From assembly GCA_022704885.1 (NCBI GenBank), contig JAKJFO010000150.1, positions 1 to 9,583 of the forward strand: a DNA stretch of 9,583 nt. The letters are read 5' to 3'. This DNA is from Candidatus Rifleibacteriota bacterium. Lineage in GTDB: Bacteria; Riflebacteria; Ozemobacteria; Ozemobacterales; Ozemobacteraceae. Below are positions 1 to 5,289 of the stretch, piece after piece. Position 1 is the first letter of the stretch; each line of letters begins with the position of its first letter. Position numbers and translations under genes: made by a program. The notes under the pieces were generated by a model. That model worked only from the letters and a program-made list of their open reading frames with translations. It had not been told where the DNA came from and made no database searches.

Positions 1-1
1 C

Positions 2-154
2 AACAACAGCGGCTATAATAACGGCAACAATAATCATGGACATCCTGGCTATAACCCCGGCAACAACAACCATGGCAATAACGGTGGCTACAATCCCGGC
101 AATAACAACCATGGTCATCCTGGCTACAATCCTGGCAACAACCACGGTCACCCT
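2..154 (+). repeat. In-frame tandem repeat coding for GYNPGNNNHG(HP) units
   Basis: Tyrosine codons of successive units fall at 14, 50, 89 and 125, giving periods of 36, 39 and 36 bases. The protein unit is nearly constant (GYNPGNNNHGHP, with variants GYNNGNNNHGHP, GYNPGNNNHGNNG and GYNPGNNHGHP). The DNA differs at synonymous sites between units (for example tataacccc, tacaatccc, tacaatcct). The copies are therefore not fresh duplications, and the amino-acid pattern appears to be kept. The array probably continues beyond the left edge. Confidence 0.85.
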
Positions 155-490
155 GGTCATCCGCCGGTAATGATCCCAGAGCTTCCTCAGGCTCACCGCG
201 CAGTAACTCGCGCCTTCAGAACCGTCGAAAATTCATACTTCCCGATTTTCATGAGCAAAGAAGACAGAATGAAGATGGGCCGCGCCATTGGCATGCTGAG
301 CCGTGAACTCGAAAGCATGGTTCGCTACGTTGGCCCCAGATATCGCGACGAGATCCGCAACGTTGCCCGCATCGTCGAGAACGCCAAGTTCGCCATGTTC
401 TCAGAAAACGATGTTCGCGCCGCCTACAGAAAGATTCAGAGAGCCGAAGGCCTCTACAACCGCATAGCTGACAATATTTTCAGAAGATAA
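2..490 (+). CDS. Asn/Gly/His/Pro-repeat protein with helical C-terminal domain (5' end missing)
   Basis: The frame is open from the left edge, so the gene starts outside the window and 162 residues are visible. Residues 1-56 are low-complexity and built on a 11-13 residue unit of the form GYNPGNNNHGHP, seen about four times (units begin near 11, 47, 86 and 122). Residues from about 57 form a non-repetitive, charged domain of roughly 106 residues that looks helical (segments around RMKMGRAIGMLSRELESMV and NDVRAAYRKIQRAEGLYNRI). An internal ATG at 170 could be mistaken for the start, but the same frame continues upstream through the repeat without a stop. The His content of the repeat could bind metal, or the tract could be a surface spacer; neither is shown. 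I do not recognise the C-terminal family. A strong terminator follows 45 bp after the stop. The reading frame is certain, the function unknown. Confidence 0.8.
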   Translation, partial: NNSGYNNGNNNHGHPGYNPGNNNHGNNGGYNPGNNNHGHPGYNPGNNHGHPGHPPVMIPELPQAHRAVTRAFRTVENSYFPIFMSKEDRMKMGRAIGMLSRELESMVRYVGPRYRDEIRNVARIVENAKFAMFSENDVRAAYRKIQRAEGLYNRIADNIFRR

Positions 491-534
491 TGTAAACCTC
501 CCTCCTCCCCTCTGGCTGACAAACAGCCGCAACT

Positions 535-564
535 CCCGGCAGTCTCACGGACTGCCGGGTTTTT
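535..564 (+). terminator. Strong intrinsic terminator
   Basis: CCCGGCAGTC (535-544) pairs perfectly with GACTGCCGGG (550-559) around a 5-base loop, and five T follow directly (560-564). This is a textbook rho-independent terminator for the plus-strand repeat-protein gene ending at 490. Read on the minus strand, the hairpin is not followed by a U-run, so it is unlikely to serve the convergent cyclase gene well. Confidence 0.92.
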
Positions 565-590
565 GCATATGCGAGATTACCGAATCGGAG

Positions 591-1616
591 TTACTTTGCT
601 GTTTCTATAGCTTCGGCAAAGTCGTCGACCAGTTCGTGTTGAAGATAATACACCTCGATGGCCTTTTCTTTGCCCTTAAGCAACAGACGACCAACCGAAA
701 TGAGCTGCCAGTCAGAACCAAGACTGTTTTTTATTTTCTCGCAGAGAACAATCGGTTTTTTAACCTCACGTGTCATCGCCTCAAGCCTGGCCGCCGTGTT
801 CACGGCGTCGCCGATGATCGTATAATCGGTTTTCACATGCGAACCCATGTTGCCTTCGATGACCATTCCCTGTGCCAGGCCGAAGCCACAGTGCAGAAAT
901 CGCATCGGACTCTCTTCGCCAGCTTCTTCCCGCTGCTCGCGCAAAGCATTCAATATGAAAATGCAGGCCCGCATCGCGTTATCGGCAAGTTCCGGGGCAA
1001 AATAGGCCATCACACAATCACCGATGAACTTGGTGACCTCACCACCAAGATCTGAAATGATCTTGCTGGCAATCTCAAGAAAACGATTGAGCATTGCCGC
1101 CGTGTCTTCGACATCGAGAATCTCGCTCACCGTCGAAAAATTAACCAGATCGGCAAAAAGAATGATTTTTTCGACCTTGCGCGGTGGCATGGTGAGAGGA
1201 TTCAACCCCTGATTGATGATCTGCAGCACCGCCGGCTGCGTATAGCGCCCAATTATCTGATGCGATTCAAGTATCGACTGCAAAAGAATTCGAACTGGGC
1301 GGTTCAGCTCTTCAACGCTGGTATCGAGATTGATATACTTCATCGACCAGTCCGGAAACATGCGCTCAATATTGCCGGCTTCCATTTTCAGGCACAGCAC
1401 ATCCTTATGCCGCATGTCTTTGCGAATCTGCGCAAACAAGCGCTCGATCTTTCCGTCATCACCCTCGATCGTCTGAAAAAACAGCCCGCAAAAATACAGC
1501 AGAACTCCGGTAATCTGATTTTCGCGATTACGAACATAGCAATGGTCACTGATAGCCTGCACTTCGCGGTCAGACATCGCCTGGCACGGCCTGCTGATAT
1601 AGGTGATCCGCTTCAT
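591..1616 (-). CDS. BLUF-domain photoactivated adenylyl cyclase (bPAC-like)
   Basis: A 341-residue soluble protein predicted to make cAMP from ATP when its flavin absorbs blue light. Residues 1-98 form a BLUF domain with the expected flavin-pocket residues: Tyr6 (TYISR), Asn30, Gln48 (FFQTIEG), Trp90 and Met92 (DWSMK). A linker around residues 134-142 (INQGLNPLT) matches the one between sensor and catalytic domain in Beggiatoa bPAC. The class III cyclase domain follows, with metal-binding Asp156 (LFADL) and Asp200 (FIGDC), adenine-selecting Lys196, Asp264 and Thr266, and transition-state Asn273 and Arg277 (GDAVNTAARLEA). As I recall bPAC (350 residues), its equivalent positions are all offset by one, so no indels separate them. 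The frame extends up to a TTG at 1685, but those codons lie in the promoter. The ATG at 1616 has GGGAG 10 bases upstream and fits the bPAC N-terminus. Light activation is inferred from motifs, not measured. Confidence 0.93.
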   Translation of the reverse strand: MKRITYISRPCQAMSDREVQAISDHCYVRNRENQITGVLLYFCGLFFQTIEGDDGKIERLFAQIRKDMRHKDVLCLKMEAGNIERMFPDWSMKYINLDTSVEELNRPVRILLQSILESHQIIGRYTQPAVLQIINQGLNPLTMPPRKVEKIILFADLVNFSTVSEILDVEDTAAMLNRFLEIASKIISDLGGEVTKFIGDCVMAYFAPELADNAMRACIFILNALREQREEAGEESPMRFLHCGFGLAQGMVIEGNMGSHVKTDYTIIGDAVNTAARLEAMTREVKKPIVLCEKIKNSLGSDWQLISVGRLLLKGKEKAIEVYYLQHELVDDFAEAIETAK

Positions 1617-1656
1617 CGAATCGACACTCCCAAAAGTTGTATTTCTCACTGCCTTC

Positions 1657-1685
1657 ATTCTATCGCAAAACACAACTGTTGCCAA
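1657..1685 (-). promoter_or_regulatory. Sigma70-like promoter of the BLUF-cyclase gene
   Basis: On the minus strand, TTGGCA (1680-1685) is followed after exactly 17 bases by TAGAAT (1657-1662); each box matches the sigma70 consensus at five of six bases. The predicted start of transcription is near 1650, leaving a leader of about 34 bases before the ATG at 1616. The upstream in-frame candidates (TTG at 1685, ATG at 1658) fall inside the -35 and -10 boxes, which argues against them. The gene can therefore be transcribed independently of the secreted-protein gene upstream. Confidence 0.7.
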
Positions 1686-1726
1686 CTGACCTTACAATCG
1701 ACAGGTAATTACCGTTAAGAAGCAGG

Positions 1727-1758
1727 CCTGGATCCTGCGACTACTTGCAGAATGACGC
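1727..1758. repeat. Small imperfect palindromic intergenic element
   Basis: The stretch around GGATCCTGCGACTACTTGCA contains CTGC (1735-1738) and GCAG (1747-1750), with flanking A-T and T-A pairs after one mismatch, making a small hairpin. Its overall form (GGATYCT..CGACT....CAGAATGACG) resembles short dispersed intergenic palindromes that I recall from many bacterial genomes. Only one copy is present here, so calling it a repeat rests on recollection. It adjoins the 1762-1790 repeat. Confidence 0.35.
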
Positions 1759-1761
1759 TTT

Positions 1762-1790
1762 TAATCTGTGTCATCTGCGGATAATCTTCT
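1762..1790 (+). repeat. Dispersed intergenic repeat, copy 1 (CTGCGGATAATCTTCT type)
   Basis: This 29-base stretch begins TAATCTGTG and ends CTGCGGATAATCTTCT. It matches 3870-3898 at 23 of 29 positions with no gaps, and its core recurs inverted at 3644-3663. All three copies lie outside genes, here between the secreted-protein and cyclase genes. Function unknown. Confidence 0.6.
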
Positions 1791-1793
1791 GTC

Positions 1794-3569
1794 TCAGTCG
1801 GTTTCTTTTATCAGATTGTGGAAACGGCCATACCAGTAGGCGAGCAGATAGCCGACTGGTGCGATGCGGGTCTGGTCGTCGGCGCCGGTGATCATCGAGC
1901 GCGGTGGTTCCTGCCAGATGAAAATGTGCGGGGCGCGCTGATCGATCGGAATCAGCCCGACGCTCTGCCGCCCGCAACGGCCGAAACGATCGGGCCACAG
2001 CGAATGGCGCATGCTGCCGCTATGGTCGTAGCATCGGTTGGTCTGGTCTTCCGGATAAAGCTGCAGAGTGCGGCGGGCCGCGACAACCAGCGGATCGTCA
2101 TATTTCCGCCCGGTATGTGCAGCTTCGATCAGGTTGTACATGCTGTTGCCCTCATCGGCGATCGGTTCGAGCGCACGCGGCAGAATAGCCAGTGCGGCCT
2201 GGCGGATACGGTGGTCGGCCGGCTGCTCGAGTATGCCCATCAGCGCAAAAAAACCGAGATTGCAGCCAACGTAAGAACGCATGGTGTCAGAAAATTCATC
2301 GAGGTTAGAGGCCGCAAAGCTGCGCAGCCGTTTCGCCCGGTTTTCAAGTTTCATTGCGGCCTTTTCGGCATTGAAAGATCGCAGAGTTGCAGCATGCGCT
2401 TCGAGCTTTTCGGCAATGGCGGCAAACACTTTAAAACTGTCGGGTTCGCGCATGAATGCAAGTGCCTTCATCAGCTTAAAAGTGATCTGACGCGCCTTGC
2501 ATGCAACGGCAACATCGGTCAGCGGTTCAAACCAGAGCGCAAGTGACTCGGGAACACCGGCACGCATCGCCATAATCTGCACGAATACCCGACCGACCGC
2601 CACGAAAATACCGTTCAAGCGGTTTTCGACAATCGCCAGATTTCGGCCCATAAACACGTCTTCAAGCAGCTTTGCCGTCTCTGAAGCGACAATATGCAAC
2701 TCGCGCCGGTCGAGCAGTTCGCCTTCGAGCCAGGCTGTCAACTCATCATCTTCACTGATATTGCAGGCCGTCTGTAACATCAGCAGTGCCCGAAGCGCTT
2801 CACCACCGCGCACTGCCGGCGGCCTGAAACGTGCCACGATTCTCGCCAGCCGCTCAGAATAAGGAAGCGCCTGTGCAAAGACATTGGCCGGAAAATCATC
2901 GACCTTCGCCCATTCTTCCGGATTGATGCGGTCCTGATAGGCATATTCGGGGTTCAGATTGAACGTTGAAGGCTCCAGACCGTTGATATTCGCCTTGAGA
3001 GCCAGATTGTTGTTCATCAGGTTATGTGCAGCGGTCGCGATCATCGAGCTGACTTCGGCACGCAGATCCGCATCGCGAATATAATCCCAGGCCAGGCCAC
3101 AGCCCATGAAAATGCCGGTATACTGGTCACGCGAAGTATCCGCCTTGAAGCAGAGATGGCTGTAACTGCCGACACCCGGCACGACGTCGCGCCCATCACC
3201 AAGTTCTTCGCGTGTACCGAAAGCCCGCCCGATAAAGCCCTGCCGCCCGGCCATGTCGTGCAGCTGCACAAATGCGCGCAGACACTTTTCGATGTTAGCG
3301 ATGGCTTCTTCGTCTTTGCTGACCCGATAACGGAACACCTGCGAAGCAATGTAGGCTCCGGTCCAGATCGTCGAATCGCCGGCCGAACGGTAGCGCATTT
3401 GCTCGCCTGCACCGATCGGCTGCAGGTTGACGACCAGCCCGCGCGGCATGTGCTCAGCCGCGATCAGCCGGTCGAACTTCGCCGCCTTTCCCGCCAGCTC
3501 ACCGGCCGAAACAGTATAAGCACCGGCAAAAACAAGCACCAGAAACAAGATCCTCGATCTCATATTCAT
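1794..3569 (-). CDS. Secreted helical protein of unknown function (possible alpha/alpha-toroid fold)
   Basis: A 591-residue protein with a classical Sec signal peptide: basic start (MNMRSR), a hydrophobic core (ILFLVLVFAGAY) and a probable signal peptidase I cut after VSA at residue 22. No lipobox cysteine or further membrane segment is evident. Two segments recall alpha/alpha-barrel glycosidase-like proteins: DSTIWTGAYIASQVFRYRV (from residue 65) with a following QGFIGRAF, and the C-terminal APVGYLLAYWYGRFH. I cannot name a family or catalytic residues, so enzyme activity is only a possibility. The middle (about 270-420) is Ala- and Leu-rich and helical. I chose the ATG at 3569 because AGAGGA lies five bases upstream on the minus strand and a signal peptide begins there; the longer ATG at 3605 would lie in the putative promoter. 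The gene is transcribed divergently from sbcD. Confidence 0.85.
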   Translation of the reverse strand: MNMRSRILFLVLVFAGAYTVSAGELAGKAAKFDRLIAAEHMPRGLVVNLQPIGAGEQMRYRSAGDSTIWTGAYIASQVFRYRVSKDEEAIANIEKCLRAFVQLHDMAGRQGFIGRAFGTREELGDGRDVVPGVGSYSHLCFKADTSRDQYTGIFMGCGLAWDYIRDADLRAEVSSMIATAAHNLMNNNLALKANINGLEPSTFNLNPEYAYQDRINPEEWAKVDDFPANVFAQALPYSERLARIVARFRPPAVRGGEALRALLMLQTACNISEDDELTAWLEGELLDRRELHIVASETAKLLEDVFMGRNLAIVENRLNGIFVAVGRVFVQIMAMRAGVPESLALWFEPLTDVAVACKARQITFKLMKALAFMREPDSFKVFAAIAEKLEAHAATLRSFNAEKAAMKLENRAKRLRSFAASNLDEFSDTMRSYVGCNLGFFALMGILEQPADHRIRQAALAILPRALEPIADEGNSMYNLIEAAHTGRKYDDPLVVAARRTLQLYPEDQTNRCYDHSGSMRHSLWPDRFGRCGRQSVGLIPIDQRAPHIFIWQEPPRSMITGADDQTRIAPVGYLLAYWYGRFHNLIKETD

Positions 3570-3600
3570 AATATTCCTCTTCGCCGTAAAAGCTGTACGA

Positions 3601-3629
3601 AGCATACCGCAAAGCCAGCCATCTTACAA
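3601..3629 (-). promoter_or_regulatory. Possible promoter of the secreted-protein gene
   Basis: On the minus strand, TTGTAA (3624-3629) and TATGCT (3601-3606) are separated by 17 bases; each matches the sigma70 consensus at four of six positions. The implied leader before the ATG at 3569 is about 25 bases. This is a moderate match in AT-rich DNA and could be chance. Confidence 0.35.
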
Positions 3630-3643
3630 TCTGACACTCTTTT

Positions 3644-3682
3644 GAAGATTTATCCGCAGATTAAAGAATTATCGCAGATTAC
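3644..3682 (-). repeat. Dispersed intergenic repeat, inverted copy with internal duplication
   Basis: Read on the minus strand, 3644-3663 is TAATCTGCGGATAAATCTTC, which matches the end of the 1762-1790 repeat with one extra A. A second partial copy, ATCGCAGATTAC (3671-3682), lies directly beside it. The orientation is opposite to the other two copies. Confidence 0.5.
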
Positions 3683-3788
3683 TAAGAAGTTTTTTGAGCT
3701 TTTTTAAACTTATTCCTAAGCCATAGGCGCATGTTACTAATGCTCCGCGCTTATTCTGCTGACTTCTGCCGACTTTTCCGGACTTTTT

Positions 3789-3813
3789 CTGCGCCTCAGC
3801 GGCTCTGCGTGAG
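3789..3813 (+). repeat. CTGCG-type intergenic repeat unit A
   Basis: This 25-base unit carries the core GCGGCTCTG at 3799-3807 followed by CGTGAG. The same nine-base core recurs at 3926-3934 in the same orientation. Both belong to a loose family of stuttering CTCTGCG/CTTTGCG motifs that I recall from intergenic DNA of many bacteria. The recollection is not a database result. Confidence 0.45.
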
Positions 3814-3869
3814 CTTATTTCTTCTCGCGGCCTGCTCTAATCTCCTGGTCTTCGTCTCCCCAATCGGTG

Positions 3870-3898
3870 TAATCTGCGCAAACTGCGGATGGTCTTCT
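3870..3898 (+). repeat. Dispersed intergenic repeat, copy 2 (CTGCGGATGGTCTTCT type)
   Basis: This 29-base stretch begins TAATCTGCG and ends CTGCGGATGGTCTTCT. It aligns without gaps to 1762-1790 at 23 of 29 positions. The two copies are about 2.1 kb apart and both non-coding. Confidence 0.6.
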
Positions 3899-3920
3899 CT
3901 TGCTTCTCTTCTGATTTTCA

Positions 3921-3950
3921 TCTTTGCGGCTCTGTGTCTTTGTGCGAAAA
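3921..3950 (+). repeat. CTGCG-type intergenic repeat unit B
   Basis: TCTTTGCGGCTCTGTGTCTT and the following TGTGCG share the GCGGCTCTG core with unit A (3799-3807). The unit is internally repetitive, with a (C/T)TTTG(C/T)G pattern recurring about every 10 bases. Confidence 0.45.
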
Positions 3951-3978
3951 TCATTTCGACATATGCCTGCTTGTATTT

Positions 3979-4009
3979 TTGAACGGGAATGTGATAGTGA
4001 ACTTATATT
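3979..4009 (+). promoter_or_regulatory. Possible promoter of the sbcDC operon
   Basis: TTGAAC (3979-3984) and TATATT (4004-4009) resemble -35 and -10 boxes at four of six and five of six bases, but the 19-base spacer is longer than ideal. The region is AT-rich and lies about 45 bases before the sbcD start. I saw no LexA-like operator. Weak call. Confidence 0.3.
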
Positions 4010-4053
4010 TATACAGATTCAGAGGATCGCGAATCAGGAAAGGGGCCTCGACA

Positions 4054-5280
4054 ATGCGCATTCTACATACATCAGACTGGCATCTCGGGCGTTCGCTCAT
4101 GCTTCTCAAGAGACAGGATGAGCTGACGGCGTTTCTCGACTGGCTGCTAAAGACGATCGAAGAGCGCAATGTCGATGGGCTGATCGTAGCTGGCGACATT
4201 TTTGACAATACCACCCCGCCAACTGCAGCCCAGGAGCTGTATTACAACTTTCTCGGCCGCGCCGCCAGAACCTGCTGCAACAACGTTGTCATCGTTGCCG
4301 GCAACCATGACTCGCCAACCCTGCTCGACGCTCCGGCGCAGATTCTCAAAGCCATCAACGTGCATGTAGTTGGCACCCCGGGCAAGTCACCTGAAAATGC
4401 AGTTATAATTTTACAAAACCGCGCCGGCGAAGCAAAAGGTCTGGTGTGCGCCGTGCCCTATCTGCGCGACCGCGACATTCGCCGGGTGGTGCCTGGCGAA
4501 ACCGTCGAAGACAAGGCGGCCGCACTGTTAAAGGGTATGCAACAACATTATGCCGACGTCTGTGCGGCAGCTGAACGCCTGCGCCAGCAACTCGGCGACC
4601 TGCCGCTCATCGCCACCGGTCACCTCTTCACTGCCGGCGGCCATACCGTCGAAGGCGATGGGGTCAGAGAACTCTACGTCGGCACCATCGCACATGTCGG
4701 CAGCGAAATCTTCCCGGCCGGCATAGATTACGTGGCGCTCGGGCACCTGCACGCCCCGCAGAAGGTCGGTGGACACGAGCACATTCGCTATTCTGGTGCA
4801 CCGATAGCGATGAATTTCTGTGAAGCAAAGCAGCAGAAAAAGGTTTTTCTGATCGAATTCACCGGCCGCAAACCGCAGATAGAGGAAATCGCCGTGCCCT
4901 GCTTTCAGCCGCTCGAGAAAATCTGCGGCGATCTCGCCAAACTGACCGACCGCATCGGCCAGCTTGTCGAAGAAAACAGCAGCGCCTGGCTCGAAATCGA
5001 ATATACCGGCGAAATGATCGTAGCGAATCTTGACGAACAGATCAACGCGGCCATTGCCGGGTCTGCACTCAAGGTCACCCGCATCATCAACCGCAACAGC
5101 TCGCAGTTGCGCCTGACTGCCGACGATACGCCGCAATCGCTTGAAGGAATGAGCGAAGAGGATGTTTTCGATTATTGCCTCAAAGCCCGCGATGTTCCTG
5201 AAGGGCAGCACGCTGAGCTGAAGCAGGCCTACCAGGAAATAATCAGTTCCATCGTCGAAAACGACGCTGACGTCGAATAG
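4054..5280 (+). CDS. sbcD: SbcD, nuclease subunit of the SbcCD (Mre11-Rad50-like) complex
   Basis: A 408-residue member of the calcineurin-like phosphoesterase family, close in length to E. coli SbcD (about 400). With SbcC it forms a cytoplasmic ATP-driven complex that cleaves DNA hairpins and processes blocked or double-strand ends. The Mn-binding phosphodiesterase motifs are all present and in order: Asp8 and His10 (SDWHLG), Asp48 (GDIFD), Asn84 and His85 (GNHDSP), His190 (TGHLF), and His231 and His233 (GHLH). The C-terminal portion (about 270-408) fits the capping and SbcC-binding region. The open frame extends upstream to 3889, but those codons cross repeat-rich intergenic DNA. The ATG at 4054 gives the family-typical start MRILHTSDWHLG and has AAGGGG eight bases upstream. 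sbcC follows after nine bases. No truncation or missing catalytic residue is visible. Confidence 0.97.
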   Translation: MRILHTSDWHLGRSLMLLKRQDELTAFLDWLLKTIEERNVDGLIVAGDIFDNTTPPTAAQELYYNFLGRAARTCCNNVVIVAGNHDSPTLLDAPAQILKAINVHVVGTPGKSPENAVIILQNRAGEAKGLVCAVPYLRDRDIRRVVPGETVEDKAAALLKGMQQHYADVCAAAERLRQQLGDLPLIATGHLFTAGGHTVEGDGVRELYVGTIAHVGSEIFPAGIDYVALGHLHAPQKVGGHEHIRYSGAPIAMNFCEAKQQKKVFLIEFTGRKPQIEEIAVPCFQPLEKICGDLAKLTDRIGQLVEENSSAWLEIEYTGEMIVANLDEQINAAIAGSALKVTRIINRNSSQLRLTADDTPQSLEGMSEEDVFDYCLKARDVPEGQHAELKQAYQEIISSIVENDADVE

Positions 5281-5284
5281 GAGG
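5280..5284 (+). promoter_or_regulatory. Shine-Dalgarno of sbcC overlapping the sbcD stop codon
   Basis: GGAGG begins on the last base of the sbcD TAG stop and sits five bases before the sbcC ATG at 5290. A ribosome finishing sbcD is thus placed on the sbcC start signal, which suggests translational coupling and balanced production of the two subunits. Confidence 0.8.
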
Positions 5285-5289
5285 CCACC

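Larger units (their letters stand above)
3570..4053. other. Divergent intergenic region, about 480 bp, no supported gene
   Basis: This gap separates the minus-strand secreted-protein gene from the plus-strand sbcDC operon. It holds candidate promoters for both, three short dispersed-repeat copies, two related (T/C)TGCG-rich units, and two T-tracts phased by 10 bp. Open frames within it (for example 3731-3982) have no ribosome binding site and run through the repeats, so I do not call them genes. I see no riboswitch or structured RNA. Confidence 0.7.

Noticed and set aside
2..154. Possible CRISPR array at the left edge because of regular spacing of 36-39 bases
   Set aside because: The repeats are contiguous, in frame with the downstream coding sequence and vary at synonymous sites, with no unique spacers. 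They are protein repeats.
511..530. Small GGCTG/CAGCC hairpin before the terminator
   Set aside because: The stem is only five pairs and is not followed by a T-run; the strong terminator at 535-564 explains the region.
1617..1685. 23-residue N-terminal extension of the BLUF-cyclase from a TTG
   Set aside because: It overlaps a near-consensus promoter and has no counterpart in bPAC. The ATG at 1616 has a GGGAG ribosome binding site.
1818..2546. 242-codon plus-strand open frame opposite the secreted-protein gene
   Set aside because: It is antisense to a well-supported gene with a signal peptide. Its composition is that of a mirrored frame and no domain is recognisable.
3024..3707. 227-codon plus-strand open frame overlapping the secreted-protein start and intergenic repeat
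   Set aside because: It is antisense to the signal-peptide gene for most of its length and continues into non-coding repeats. No motif supports it.
3731..3982. 83-codon plus-strand open frame with hydrophobic, Cys-rich product
   Set aside because: It has no Shine-Dalgarno, runs through the CTGCG-type repeats, and its hydrophobicity follows from the pyrimidine-rich DNA. It looks like a spurious frame.
3889..4053. 55-codon N-terminal extension of SbcD
   Set aside because: The extension crosses repeat-rich non-coding DNA. SbcD proteins start at MRILHTSDWHLG, and AAGGGG sits eight bases before the ATG at 4054.
4528..5211. 227-codon minus-strand open frame inside sbcD
   Set aside because: It lies wholly antisense to a gene with all Mre11-type catalytic motifs and has no recognisable product.
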